Origin: an uncultured Piscirickettsiaceae bacterium
GTDB lineage: Bacteria; Pseudomonadota; Gammaproteobacteria; Methylococcales; Cycloclasticaceae
Length of the DNA stretch: 64,000 nt
Direction of reading: 5' to 3'
Assembly (NCBI GenBank): GCA_913061075.1
Contig: CAJXSK010000009.1
Coordinates: 28,846 to 92,845, forward strand
The stretch's first letter is position 1, and the number at the start of each line of letters is the position of its first letter. Positions 1-10,479 of this stretch are shown in pieces. Made by a program: the position numbers and the translations under genes. The notes under the pieces were generated by a model that was not told where the DNA came from, did not search any database, and worked only from the letters and a program-made list of their open reading frames with translations.

Positions 1-16
1 AATTGAATTATTAAAT

Positions 17-49
17 AAAAAAGGCCTTATCAATGATAAGGCCTTTTTT
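17..49 (-). terminator. Bidirectional intrinsic terminator after tRNA-Leu
   Basis: A near-perfect inverted repeat (stem AAGGCCTTATC / GATAAGGCCTT, 3-nt loop AAT) is flanked by an A-run on the left and a T-run on the right, so it can end transcription from either direction. It lies just beyond the 3' end of the leftward tRNA-Leu gene and probably also serves a gene to the left of the window. Confidence 0.85.
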
Positions 50-58
50 ATTGTGATT

Positions 59-143
59 TGGTACCGAGGGCCGGAATCGAACCGGCACTTCCGAAGAAAC
101 CGGATTTTGAATCCGGCGCGTCTACCAGTTCCGCCACCCCGGC
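59..143 (-). tRNA. tRNA-Leu (anticodon CAA)
   Basis: Read on the minus strand this 85-nt segment folds as a class II tRNA. The 7-bp acceptor stem is GCCGGGG/CCTCGGT with two G-U pairs. The anticodon stem CCGGA/TCCGG carries the loop TTCAAAA, giving anticodon CAA (decodes UUG). It has a long variable arm, the T-loop GGTTCGATTCC and an encoded CCA end. The long variable arm and the GCGGAACTGGTAGACGC D-arm are typical of tRNA-Leu. It is divergent from queA. Confidence 0.95.
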
Positions 144-253
144 CAAATTTGTGTGGGCATTATAGACAGTTTCAAATACAAACTCTATCGAATTTAATAA
201 TTAATCTTTTGTTTGTTCTCCCTAAAGGTTGAGTTCCTGTAAAATCCTCGGCC

Positions 254-1279
254 ATGAAAAAAAGTGATTTTAATTACCAATTACCAAATAAATTAATCGC
301 ACGCTATCCCTTAGAAAAGCGAACTGATAGTCGTTTATTAGTGGTGGATGATGAGCAATTAATTGACCAACACTTTACTGATTTACCTGGTTTGTTAAAA
401 GCGGGTGATTTATTGGTGTTTAATAACACTCGAGTGATTGCTGCTCGTTTATATGGGCATAAAAAGACGGGTGGGAAATTAGAAATCTTATTGGAACGAG
501 TGATTGATGATAAATCTGCGTTAGCGCATGTTAGAAACAGTAAATCACTAAAAATTGGCGCTACCATCCTTTTAGATGGGGGTTATCATTGCACTGTTGA
601 GGGCAAGGTTGATGACTTGTTGGAATTAACGTTTGTTGATTCTATTCATACTGTATTAGAGTCCGTTGGCCATATGCCGTTGCCACCGTATATTGACAGG
701 GAAGATGAATCGTTAGATCTTGAGCGCTATCAAACGGTTTTTAGCGAAACGCCAGGGGCAGTTGCTGCGCCTACTGCAGGGCTTCATTTTGACGAAGCGT
801 TATTAGATAAAATTTCAACAATGAATGTCGATTTTGCCCATGTCACGCTACACGTTGGTAGTGGCACGTTTCAACCTGTACGAGAAGAAAATTTAGATGA
901 CCATTTAATGCATAAGGAATGGTTAACGGTTGACCAATCGGTTATAGATAAAGTCAATAAAACAAAACAAGCAGGTGGCCGTGTGATTGCTGTAGGAACA
1001 ACGGCTATGCGTTCGCTTGAGTCTGCCGCTAAGGATGGCAAATTAAAGCCGTTTACAGGTGATACAGATTTATTTATAACACCGGGTTATCAATTTAATG
1101 TGGTCGATGCGATGGTGACTAATTTTCACTTACCTGAATCTACATTGCTGATGCTAGTGAGTGCGTTTTCGGGCTATGAACGCATTAAAGAAGTATATAA
1201 GCATGCCATTAATCAACGTTACCGTTTTTTTAGTTATGGTGACGCCATGTTTTTAAGCAATATGGATGATGAGGACTAA
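254..1279 (+). CDS. queA: S-adenosylmethionine:tRNA ribosyltransferase-isomerase QueA
   Basis: QueA transfers and rearranges the ribosyl group of SAM onto preQ1 in tRNA, giving epoxyqueuosine at wobble position 34 of GUN anticodons. The 341-residue protein has the usual length. Family signatures visible are [14 protein letters not shown] (about 10-23), the [11 protein letters not shown] segment (about 56-66) and [13 protein letters not shown] (about 167-179). The ATG at 254 is the first in frame, and upstream sequence is tRNA and spacer. It is followed at once by tgt, the enzyme of the preceding step, so the two are almost certainly cotranscribed. Confidence 0.97.
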   Translation: MKKSDFNYQLPNKLIARYPLEKRTDSRLLVVDDEQLIDQHFTDLPGLLKAGDLLVFNNTRVIAARLYGHKKTGGKLEILLERVIDDKSALAHVRNSKSLKIGATILLDGGYHCTVEGKVDDLLELTFVDSIHTVLESVGHMPLPPYIDREDESLDLERYQTVFSETPGAVAAPTAGLHFDEALLDKISTMNVDFAHVTLHVGSGTFQPVREENLDDHLMHKEWLTVDQSVIDKVNKTKQAGGRVIAVGTTAMRSLESAAKDGKLKPFTGDTDLFITPGYQFNVVDAMVTNFHLPESTLLMLVSAFSGYERIKEVYKHAINQRYRFFSYGDAMFLSNMDDED

Positions 1280-2398
<1,119 letters not shown>

Positions 2399-2434
2399 TA
2401 TGCGATTAACTTAAAACTAATTTAGGAAAAACAT

Positions 2435-2809
2435 ATGTTAGATTTTTTTGTATCAAATGCGATGGCAGCCGAAGAAGTAGTTGCTGCCACTACTGACGCT
2501 GCTCAACCAGGTTGGGAAGGCTTAATATTTCCAGTGGCACTGGTTGCGATTTTTTACTTTTTGTTGATACGTCCTCAACAAAAACGTAATAAAGACCATA
2601 AGAAAATGGTTGGTGGGGCTGCCAAAGGTGATGAGATTGTAACTAACGGTGGCATACTCGGAAAAATCACTGAAGTTGGCGATCATTTTATAACACTTGA
2701 AATTGCGAATAACTTATCGGTTAAGCTGATGAAAACATCTATTTCATCTGTTATGCCAAAGGGTACGTATAAAACAGCTGGTAAAGCTGAGACTAAAGCA
2801 AAAAAATAA
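2435..2809 (+). CDS. yajC: Preprotein translocase subunit YajC
   Basis: Small inner-membrane protein of the SecDF-YajC accessory complex. The 124 residues hold one clear membrane helix (about 30-47, ending in LIRPQQKRNKDHKK, the family hallmark) and a basic cytoplasmic tail with a conserved EIVTNGGILGKI segment. The start is supported by an AGGA Shine-Dalgarno sequence 9 nt upstream. It lies between tgt and secD in the classical order. Confidence 0.95.
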   Translation: MLDFFVSNAMAAEEVVAATTDAAQPGWEGLIFPVALVAIFYFLLIRPQQKRNKDHKKMVGGAAKGDEIVTNGGILGKITEVGDHFITLEIANNLSVKLMKTSISSVMPKGTYKTAGKAETKAKK

Positions 2810-2830
2810 ACTGTTAAACGAGTTGTCATA

Positions 2831-4687
2831 ATGAATCATTTTCCCGCATGGAAAAACTTACTGTTGGTGGTAGCAATAGTTATTGCTGCTGTGTATGCCT
2901 TACCAAATTTATATGGTGAAGACCCTTCAGTACAAATTTCACCTCTTCGTGGGGCTGTCATTAATAACAGTGTATTGGCTGATGTTAAGAAAGAACTTCA
3001 AACGGCCGACATTTCAACGTTAAAAGATGAATTAGTAAAAGATCAGATTTTATTGCGTTTTTCTAATACTGAAGATCAATTGAAGGCGTCAGATATTATT
3101 AAAACTTCACTGGGCAATGACTATATCGTTGCACTTAATTTGGCGCCGGCTACGCCTAAGTGGTTACGTGATTTAAATGCTTCACCGATGTACCTTGGTT
3201 TAGATTTAAGGGGTGGCGTACATTTCTTATTAGAAGTTGACATGCAAGCGGCTGAGAAACAAGCGGTTGATAGAACAGCGACTGAAATACGTCAGCTTTT
3301 AAGAGAAAACAAGTTACGTTATTTAAGTGTGGTTACAGATAAAAGTGACATTCGTATAAAATTTAGAACTGAAGCTATTTACGACAAGGCTGAAGAAACG
3401 TTATCAGATGAGTTCAAAACATGGGATATTGACCCTGAAGCAGGGGGTAGTTCAACGCTTACATTAATAGCTAAGATGTCTACGAGTGAGCTAACTGATA
3501 TTCGTCAATACGCACTTCAGCAAAACATCATAACGCTTAAAAACCGTGTTAATGAATTGGGTGTGGCTGAACCCATTATTCAACGCCAAGGCGATAAACG
3601 AATTGTTGTGGAGTTACCAGGTGTCCAAGATACGGCGCGTGCAAAGGAAATTTTAGGCGCAACGGCTACGCTTGAATACCGTATGGTCGATACAAAACAC
3701 AGTGTAAGCTCTGCTTTAGCAGGTCGTGTTCCTCTGGGGTCAAAACTATACAAAAACCGAGAAGGCGGGCATGTATTGCTCAAAAAACAAATTATCGTGA
3801 CAGGTAGTGAGATTGTAGATGCCTCATCGGGTATTGAAAATGAGACAGGCTCAGCAATGGTGTCTGTTTCACTTGATGGCCCTGGCGGTAAGAAAATGAG
3901 TAAAACAACCAGGGATAATATTGGTCAACCGATGGCTGTTGTGTTCATTGAAAATAGAACAGAAACGAAAATTGTAAACGGTAAAACTATTCGTGAAAAA
4001 ACGATTGTTGAAGAAGTTATTAATGTCGCGACAATTCGAGGTCATTTCAGTAACCGTTTTCAAACAACAGGCCTAGATAATGGTGCTGAAGCGCGTGATT
4101 TGGCTTTACTGCTTCGCGCTGGCGCTCTTGCTGCCCCAATTGATATCGTTGAAGAACGGACCGTTGGACCAAGTCTTGGCCAAGATAATATAGATAAAGG
4201 CTTCAATTCTGTATTGATTGGCTTCGTACTGGTATTAGTGTTTATGGCGATTTTTTACAAAACATTTGGTTTAATTGCAGATGTCGCATTAGCCTTAAAC
4301 TTAGTATTTATTATTGCAGTATTATCATTATTGCAGGCGACCCTTACGTTACCTGGCATAGCCGGAATCGTTTTAACGGTTGGTATGGCAGTTGATGCGA
4401 ATGTGCTTATCTTCGAACGGATTAAAGAAGAACTTAAAAATGGTAATTCGCCGCAAGCTAGTATTCATGCAGGTTATGAAAAAGCCTTCTCAACGATTGC
4501 TGATGCGAATATAACCACACTAATCGCAGCACTTATATTATTTGGTTTTGGAACAGGCCCGATTAAAGGGTTTGCAATAACGTTGAGCATAGGTATTTTA
4601 ACGTCTATGTTTACTGCGATTATCGGTACGAGAGCACTCGTTAACTTGGCGTACGGTAGCCGAGATATAGACACATTGAAGATATAA
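2831..4687 (+). CDS. secD: Protein translocase subunit SecD
   Basis: SecD works with SecF in proton-driven completion of Sec-dependent export. The 618-residue protein has an N-terminal membrane helix (about 8-26), a large periplasmic region with GLDLRGGVHFLLEVD (about 123-137), and a five-helix RND-like membrane block from about 455. Within that block are GIAGIVLTVGMAVDANVLIFERIKEE and the A-x-x-T-T-L-I motif typical of SecD. The stop codon shares one base with the secF start (TAATG), implying translational coupling. Confidence 0.97.
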   Translation: MNHFPAWKNLLLVVAIVIAAVYALPNLYGEDPSVQISPLRGAVINNSVLADVKKELQTADISTLKDELVKDQILLRFSNTEDQLKASDIIKTSLGNDYIVALNLAPATPKWLRDLNASPMYLGLDLRGGVHFLLEVDMQAAEKQAVDRTATEIRQLLRENKLRYLSVVTDKSDIRIKFRTEAIYDKAEETLSDEFKTWDIDPEAGGSSTLTLIAKMSTSELTDIRQYALQQNIITLKNRVNELGVAEPIIQRQGDKRIVVELPGVQDTARAKEILGATATLEYRMVDTKHSVSSALAGRVPLGSKLYKNREGGHVLLKKQIIVTGSEIVDASSGIENETGSAMVSVSLDGPGGKKMSKTTRDNIGQPMAVVFIENRTETKIVNGKTIREKTIVEEVINVATIRGHFSNRFQTTGLDNGAEARDLALLLRAGALAAPIDIVEERTVGPSLGQDNIDKGFNSVLIGFVLVLVFMAIFYKTFGLIADVALALNLVFIIAVLSLLQATLTLPGIAGIVLTVGMAVDANVLIFERIKEELKNGNSPQASIHAGYEKAFSTIADANITTLIAALILFGFGTGPIKGFAITLSIGILTSMFTAIIGTRALVNLAYGSRDIDTLKI

Positions 4688-5625
4688 TGATGAAAGAAAA
4701 TAATACAATAAAATACGATTTCTTAAGTAAACGACTGATTGCTTTAGTCTTTTCCACCCTATTAATCGTTGTTTCAATTGGCTCACTTGCAACACAAGGC
4801 CTTAAGAAAGGTATTGATTTTACGGGTGGCACATTAGTGGAGGTTAGTTTTACTGAACCATCTGATTTAGCTGAACTTAGAGACATATTAAACAAGGAGA
4901 ATTTTGAAGGTGCTGTCGTTCAGCATTTTGGTTCTTCTAAAGAGGTATTGATTAGGTTATTACCTGATGCAGCCCTAAACACTGCAACATTAAGTAACAA
5001 AATGTTGGACTTAATAAATACTAAATACAGTCAAAAAGGTGAGCTGAGAAGAGCAGAGTTTGTTGGCCCTCAAGTAGGTGAAGAACTAACAGAAGATGGT
5101 GGATTAGCGTTATTGTATGCGTTAATCTGCATCTTGATTTATGTCACCTTTAGATTTGAATACCGCTTCGCATTAGGCTCCGTAGCTGCTTTGGCCCATG
5201 ATGTTATTATTACATTAGGCGTATTTTCAGTCTTTCAATTTGAATTTGATTTAACTGTATTAGCCGCTTTGTTGGCGGTGATTGGCTATTCTTTGAACGA
5301 TACGATCGTCGTATTTGATCGTATCCGTGAAAACTTTAGAAAATTGAGAAAAGGAACGCCGACAGAGGTTGTGAATATTTCGCTTAATCAAACACTCGGC
5401 CGTACCATTATGACATCGGTAACGACGTTGCTCGTGTTGTTCGCGCTATTTTTCCTCGGTGGAGAAATCATTCATGATTTCGCATTAGCCTTAATTATTG
5501 GCGTGTTTATAGGGACTTACTCGTCTATCTATGTCGCGAGCCCAATTACACTAGCACTCGGCATATCAAAAGCTGACTTGATGATTGTAAAAGTAGACCA
5601 AGACGAATTAGATAAAATTCCATAA
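4687..5625 (+). CDS. secF: Protein translocase subunit SecF
   Basis: Partner of SecD in the translocase accessory complex. The 312 residues contain a first membrane helix (about 15-34), the KGIDFTGGTLVEVSF motif (about 39-53), a shorter periplasmic domain, then five membrane helices with AVIGYSLNDTIVVFDRIREN (about 197-216), the SecF signature. The ATG at 4687 overlaps the secD stop; a second in-frame ATG follows immediately. No hairpin terminator was seen before the next gene. Confidence 0.97.
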   Translation: MMKENNTIKYDFLSKRLIALVFSTLLIVVSIGSLATQGLKKGIDFTGGTLVEVSFTEPSDLAELRDILNKENFEGAVVQHFGSSKEVLIRLLPDAALNTATLSNKMLDLINTKYSQKGELRRAEFVGPQVGEELTEDGGLALLYALICILIYVTFRFEYRFALGSVAALAHDVIITLGVFSVFQFEFDLTVLAALLAVIGYSLNDTIVVFDRIRENFRKLRKGTPTEVVNISLNQTLGRTIMTSVTTLLVLFALFFLGGEIIHDFALALIIGVFIGTYSSIYVASPITLALGISKADLMIVKVDQDELDKIP

Positions 5626-5696
5626 ACTCTAAAATTCACAACATGTTGATTCGTTTTTGGTAGGCTAAGCTAACGTAACAAATCAAACACATCGCC

Positions 5697-6146
5697 ATGG
5701 CCAGCACAGTAATAGGCTTATTAGTTGGAATTATCATCGCCGTACCCGGCACGATAATGATAACGCGGCGATACTTAAAACCATCAACTGAGAAGGCGTT
5801 TTATGCGCTTTCACTCATTCCCATCGCACTAATTTATATCGGCTTCACATTCTATTATGGTGATGTGGATGCGTTGCCATCAGAATTAATTGGTGTCCTT
5901 ATTTTTTCAATTTTCTCATTAACTGCTCAATTCATATCACTAAAAATACTACCTTTGGCCTATATTCTTCACGCTGTTTGGGATGTGTTTCATGAAATCT
6001 TTGTAAAGGTTATTGCTGATAACATAGTATGGACGCAGGTGCCGATGGGGTATGCTGCTTTTTGTTTAGCCTATGACATAATAATTGGGTATTATGTTTA
6101 CATTAGTATAGAACGTTGGCAAATCAAGGAAGGAGAACAAACATGA
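5697..6146 (+). CDS. Small multi-pass membrane protein, DUF6010-like
   Basis: A 149-residue protein with about four or five hydrophobic helices and a conserved-looking cluster LHAVWDVFHE (about 90-99) between helices, whose His/Asp residues could bind a metal. The pattern resembles the uncharacterised DUF6010 family, but that assignment is from memory and not verified. Its stop overlaps the next start by 4 nt (ATGA), so it is likely translated together with the GST-like gene. Function unknown. Confidence 0.7.
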   Translation: MASTVIGLLVGIIIAVPGTIMITRRYLKPSTEKAFYALSLIPIALIYIGFTFYYGDVDALPSELIGVLIFSIFSLTAQFISLKILPLAYILHAVWDVFHEIFVKVIADNIVWTQVPMGYAAFCLAYDIIIGYYVYISIERWQIKEGEQT

Positions 6147-6877
6147 AATTATTGGTCTTCCCACATTCGCATTATTGCGAAAAGGCCCGCTGGGTATTAG
6201 ATTATAAAAACATACCGTATGAAACAGTGACTATTATGCCAGGCACGCATATGTTTACTGTCCGTCGGCATGCTAAGAATAGTTCTGTTCCAGTTTTACT
6301 CGATGGCGATATGGCAATTCAAGGTTCCAGTGACATTATTAATTACCTTGAAGAAAAGTTTCCTGACAAATGTTTAACGCCAAAAGACCCTGCGCAATTT
6401 AAAACATGCTTATCGATTGAAGAACAGATGGATAAACGCTTAGGTGTGAATATTCGTCAAATTCTATACGCAAAACTATTAGATTACCCTAGCTATATTC
6501 GTTTTTGTTTTACATATCCGATGCCGGAATATAAAAAAGTAATATTCTCGGCAATGTACCCAGTGTTAAAAAAGAAAATTTATAAAACCTATGTTAAATC
6601 AGATGAGAAAGTTGCTGAAGCTCAATTAGAGTTTGATGAAGCATTAGATGAAGTTGGCGTAATTATTCGGAAACAACCCTATTTATTAGGTGATACGTTT
6701 ACGCGAGCCGATTTATCTGTTGCTTCCATGTTGTCTTTATTAGTATTACCAAAAGAACACGCATTCCCATGGGGAGAGAGAGTGATTCCAGATGCCGATA
6801 TTAAGGCGTTACACGAAAGTTATTTAGACCATCCCGTGGCTAAATGGGCATTAGATATTTATCAAAAACACAGATAA
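6143..6877 (+). CDS. Glutathione S-transferase family protein
   Basis: A 244-residue protein with a thioredoxin-like N-terminal domain beginning FPHSHYCEKARWVLDYK (about 5-21), where a Cys occupies the usual active-site region. Next come a VPVLLDGD segment and an SSDIINYLE motif (cis-Pro and glutathione-binding Ser). The C-terminal half is helical with the TRADLSVAS motif. The ATG at 6143 is preferred over an in-frame site upstream because AAGGAAGGAG lies just before it and it gives an ATGA overlap with the preceding gene. The substrate is unknown. It ends 2 nt from the convergent suhB. Confidence 0.85.
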   Translation: MKLLVFPHSHYCEKARWVLDYKNIPYETVTIMPGTHMFTVRRHAKNSSVPVLLDGDMAIQGSSDIINYLEEKFPDKCLTPKDPAQFKTCLSIEEQMDKRLGVNIRQILYAKLLDYPSYIRFCFTYPMPEYKKVIFSAMYPVLKKKIYKTYVKSDEKVAEAQLEFDEALDEVGVIIRKQPYLLGDTFTRADLSVASMLSLLVLPKEHAFPWGERVIPDADIKALHESYLDHPVAKWALDIYQKHR

Positions 6878-6879
6878 AC

Positions 6880-7683
6880 TTAATCTTCGTTAAGCACCTT
6901 TTTAGCATGTGGTGTAATTTTATCTAATAAAATTCGATGCATTCTAGGGTTGCCACAAATAATGTTACCGGTCTCAAAGTAACCATGGTTATTCTCAAAG
7001 TCGGTCACTAATCCACCAGCTTCTTGAATCATTAATACGCCCGCTGCTAAATCCCATGGCTTTAATCCAATCTCAAAAAAGCCATCCAATTTTCCAGCGG
7101 CGACATAGGCCAAATCCAACGAAGCGGCACCCGCACGGCGTACGCCTGATGTGGAAGAGAAAATGTCTCGGAATATATCAAGGTAAGGTTCGATATGTGT
7201 TCTGTTTTTGAACGGGAAGCCAGTACCTAAAAATGCACCTTCTAATCTGCGTTGATGCGATACGCGTAAGCGGTGGTTGTTTAGCGTAGCGCCTTTACCT
7301 TTTGATGCAGTAAACAAATCTTGCCTAACCGGGTCATAGATTACAGCTTGGTCAAGTACGCCACGGTGTTTTAATGCAATTGAAACGGAATAATGCGGAA
7401 AGCCATGGATAAAGTTTGTAGTGCCATCAAGAGGATCAATAATCCACATGTAATCCGCACCTTCATTAGTATAGCCCGACTCTTCAGCTAAAACCCCGTG
7501 ATCTGGGTAGGCCGTTAGCAATGCTGTAATAATTAACTCTTCAGCACGCTTGTCTACTTCTGTTGCAAAGTCATTTTGGCTCTTAACAGTGATTTTAAGC
7601 GTGCCTAAAGACTCACTTGATCTTATAATCAGATCACCTGCCTGACGAGCTGCTTTTACAGCAGTGTTCAACATTGGATGCAT
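6880..7683 (-). CDS. suhB: Inositol-1-monophosphatase SuhB
   Basis: Mg-dependent inositol monophosphatase-family enzyme of 267 residues; the E. coli homologue also takes part in rRNA transcription antitermination. Metal-binding motifs are all present: GVLAEES (63-69), IDPLDGTTN (82-90) and WDLAAG (210-215). The gene is divergent from trmJ across a 58-bp gap, the arrangement seen in many gammaproteobacteria. Confidence 0.95.
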   Translation of the reverse strand: MHPMLNTAVKAARQAGDLIIRSSESLGTLKITVKSQNDFATEVDKRAEELIITALLTAYPDHGVLAEESGYTNEGADYMWIIDPLDGTTNFIHGFPHYSVSIALKHRGVLDQAVIYDPVRQDLFTASKGKGATLNNHRLRVSHQRRLEGAFLGTGFPFKNRTHIEPYLDIFRDIFSSTSGVRRAGAASLDLAYVAAGKLDGFFEIGLKPWDLAAGVLMIQEAGGLVTDFENNHGYFETGNIICGNPRMHRILLDKITPHAKKVLNED

Positions 7684-7741
7684 AATTTTGCCTAACCTTT
7701 AAAGTGGCGCAAGGATAACAGATACAAGTGGAGTATGTCTT

Positions 7742-8485
7742 TTGAAAGTAGATGAAAAGTGTGAAATTTTACAAAATATAAGGGTTGTACTGGTGCATAC
7801 CTCCCATCCTGGGAATATTGGTGCAACAGCACGGGCAATGAAGAATATGGGCTTATCCGACCTTGCGTTAGTAAACCCGAAGACTTTCCCTAGCGCAGAT
7901 GCTACATCAAGAGCATCTGGCGCGGACGATATCTTGGCGTCTGCAAGTACATATGACTCGTTACAAGCAGCTCTTGAACCGTGCGAACTTGTTATTGGTG
8001 CTAGCGCTAGAATAAGGCATTTGGGATGGTCTGAAGTAAACCCAAAAAAAGGCTGCGGATTGCTATTAACAGCGGCTAAAACATCAAAGGTTGCCATGGT
8101 GTTTGGCCGTGAAAATTCAGGCCTTACTAATGAAGAATTAGAGCTTTGCCATCATCTATTACATATTCCAACTAATCCTGATTTTAGTTCACTAAATGTC
8201 GCCTCTGCGGTACAGGTTATTTGTTATGAATTATATTCGACACTTATTGGCGAGCATGTCATTACAGCGCCAGAACCTGAAGACAGGCCTGCAACAAGCC
8301 AAGAATTTGAGGGTTTTTTCGAACATTTATTAAACACGTTGGAAAAAACAGATTTTTTAGAATTATATAAAACCAAACGGTTACAGCAGAGAATTAGGCG
8401 AATTTTTTATCGATCAGAGTTAAACCGTACGGAAGTTAATATTCTTAGAGGAATATTAACGGCCTTTAATAAAAAGCTGGATTAA
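7742..8485 (+). CDS. trmJ: tRNA (cytidine/uridine-2'-O-)-methyltransferase TrmJ
   Basis: SPOUT-class enzyme that 2'-O-methylates position 32 of several tRNAs. The 247 residues show the N-terminal VLVHTSHPGNIGATARAMK (17-35) and the knotted SAM-binding motifs FGRENSGLTNEE (121-132) and IPTNPDFSSLNVASA (142-156). The reading frame opens at a TTG with GTGGAG about 8 nt upstream; the only nearby ATG (7735) is out of frame. E. coli TrmJ begins about 10 residues later, where this sequence has ATT, so the exact start is uncertain. Confidence 0.93.
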   Translation: MKVDEKCEILQNIRVVLVHTSHPGNIGATARAMKNMGLSDLALVNPKTFPSADATSRASGADDILASASTYDSLQAALEPCELVIGASARIRHLGWSEVNPKKGCGLLLTAAKTSKVAMVFGRENSGLTNEELELCHHLLHIPTNPDFSSLNVASAVQVICYELYSTLIGEHVITAPEPEDRPATSQEFEGFFEHLLNTLEKTDFLELYKTKRLQQRIRRIFYRSELNRTEVNILRGILTAFNKKLD

Positions 8486-8554
8486 CTCAAATAATACGGT
8501 TTGATGGTGATAACACGCGGTAGAATATAATTTATTTACCTCTAGTTATTAGTT

Positions 8555-9337
8555 ATGTTTGAGCAACTTAAAGAAGACATCAACATTGTATTTGATCGCG
8601 ATCCGGCTGCGCGTAACACGCTTGAAATTGTTACAACCTACCCGGGTTTTCATGCAATCCTATTTCACCGTTTAAATAACTGGTTATGGCGCTCAAATTT
8701 GAAATTTTTAGCGCGCTTTTTCTCTTACTTCTCCCGCTGGTTAACAGGTATTGAAATTCACCCCGGGGCTATCATAGGTAAACGCTTTTTTATTGATCAC
8801 GGTATGGGGATTGTTATTGGTGAAACAGCGGTTATTGGCGATGATTGTACGTTGTACCACGGTGTAACATTAGGCGGAACCAGCTGGAATAAAGGAAAAC
8901 GGCACCCAACCTTAGGTGATGGTGTTGTTGTTGGTGCTGGCGCTAAAGTATTGGGCCCGATTGATATCGGTTCTAACGCTCGAATTGGTTCTAATGCCGT
9001 TGTTATTAGGACCGTGCCCGCTGATGCCACCGTTACAGGTATTCCTGGCCGCATCGTCAATGCGGATGCAGCCAAGCCAAGTGCTGAGCAAGAGGCAATG
9101 GCAAAGAAAATCGGTTTCGATGCTTACGGCGCATCACAAGAGGTTCCAGACCCAGTTGCTGTCGCTATTAATAGTATGTTGGAACATATTCATAAAATGG
9201 ATAAAGAAATGGAGCAGATGTGCCATGAAATCAAACGACTCGGTGGTGGTCTAGACGAGAAGTCTATCCAAGAATTAAGTAGCGAACGGGTTGATGATGG
9301 AACCGGTTCGACGTGCTTGGGAAAAAAAGCCAAATAG
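8555..9337 (+). CDS. cysE: Serine O-acetyltransferase CysE
   Basis: Acetylates L-serine with acetyl-CoA, the first committed step of cysteine synthesis. The 260 residues have an N-terminal helical domain, then left-handed parallel beta-helix hexapeptide repeats (about 70-170) with the catalytic [11 protein letters not shown] segment, YHGVTLGGT and the GIPGRIV turn. A C-terminal tail of about 80 residues follows. It is followed 15 nt later by a cysteine desulfurase gene, joining cysteine synthesis to sulfur mobilisation. Confidence 0.95.
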   Translation: MFEQLKEDINIVFDRDPAARNTLEIVTTYPGFHAILFHRLNNWLWRSNLKFLARFFSYFSRWLTGIEIHPGAIIGKRFFIDHGMGIVIGETAVIGDDCTLYHGVTLGGTSWNKGKRHPTLGDGVVVGAGAKVLGPIDIGSNARIGSNAVVIRTVPADATVTGIPGRIVNADAAKPSAEQEAMAKKIGFDAYGASQEVPDPVAVAINSMLEHIHKMDKEMEQMCHEIKRLGGGLDEKSIQELSSERVDDGTGSTCLGKKAK

Positions 9338-9352
9338 TAACCGCTTAGAACA

Positions 9353-10471
9353 ATGATTTACTTTGATCATAATGCGACAACGCCAATAGACCCTTTGGTT
9401 GTTGAGGCTATGCAGCCATTTTTGATGGGTTTTTATGGAAACCCCTCTAGCTTGCACCGCCATGGGCGTTTAGCTAAAACAGCCGTAGAACAAGCTCGGC
9501 AACACGTGGCGTCGCTAATTAATGTTCAGCCCGAACAAGTTATTTTTACGTCTGGTGGAACTGAAGCAAACAACTTGGCGTTAACCGCCGCAACGAACAC
9601 ACAATACAAACATGTGCTTGTAGGCGCCACGGAGCATCCGTCTGTTATTGAATGTTGCAGAAACTATTTATCAGCCAGTTGCTCTGTCGATGTATTGGAT
9701 GTTGACGAGGGAGGATTATTAACACCGGATTATCTGCAATCTTGCATAACGGCGGACACAGGGCTAATCAGTGTGATGCATGCCAATAATGAAACGGGTG
9801 TCATACAAGGTATTCAAACGTTAGCTGAATTGGTTAAGGATAAGCCAACAGTTTTCCATACCGATGCTGTTCAGTCCTTAGGCAAACTTGAGGTGGATTT
9901 TAATGCAATGGGCGTGAATTTAATGACGTTATCATCCCATAAAATCTACGGGCCCAAGGGTGTGGGCGCTTTAATCCATGATAATCAAACCACGTTATCA
10001 CCTATGTTATACGGCGGTAGCCAAGAACTGGGGTTTAGAACCGGCACCGAAAATGTGGCCGGTATTGTTGGCTTTGGAAAAGCGGCTGAATTAGCTAAAC
10101 AACACTTGGCAGAGCGCGCCAAGCATCTAGTGGCTCTGCAAAAAGAATTAGAGCAGGGCATTAGTGACATAAAAGGCCTAACTATAGCGGGGATCCAAAG
10201 CGAACGGCTACCGAATACAACACAAATCTTAATGGATAATGTTGATGGCGAAATGCTGCTAATGCAATTAGATAAGCAGTCCATTGCTGTTTCAAGTGGT
10301 TCGGCCTGTTCGAGCAATAGCAAAAACCCCAGCCCTGTTCTAAAAGCGATGGGCTATAACGATAAGCTTGCATTAAGTGCGATTCGGGTTAGTTTAGGCC
10401 AACAAAACACACATGAAGAAGTACAGGAATTTATCTCGGTACTTAAAAGCATTATCAATAGCAACCAGTAA
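9353..10471 (+). CDS. Cysteine desulfurase, NifS/IscS type
   Basis: PLP-dependent enzyme that removes sulfur from cysteine. The 372 residues show SGGTEANNLAL (67-77), the PLP Lys in SSHKIYGPKG (Lys197) and the catalytic Cys in SSGSACSSNS (Cys319) on the long flexible loop of group I desulfurases. No iscR, iscU or iscA gene lies nearby, so it may be a second desulfurase (for tRNA thiolation, for instance) and not the isc-operon enzyme. The close coupling to cysE supports a sulfur-transfer role. Confidence 0.9.
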   Translation: MIYFDHNATTPIDPLVVEAMQPFLMGFYGNPSSLHRHGRLAKTAVEQARQHVASLINVQPEQVIFTSGGTEANNLALTAATNTQYKHVLVGATEHPSVIECCRNYLSASCSVDVLDVDEGGLLTPDYLQSCITADTGLISVMHANNETGVIQGIQTLAELVKDKPTVFHTDAVQSLGKLEVDFNAMGVNLMTLSSHKIYGPKGVGALIHDNQTTLSPMLYGGSQELGFRTGTENVAGIVGFGKAAELAKQHLAERAKHLVALQKELEQGISDIKGLTIAGIQSERLPNTTQILMDNVDGEMLLMQLDKQSIAVSSGSACSSNSKNPSPVLKAMGYNDKLALSAIRVSLGQQNTHEEVQEFISVLKSIINSNQ

Positions 10472-10479
10472 ACTATTTG

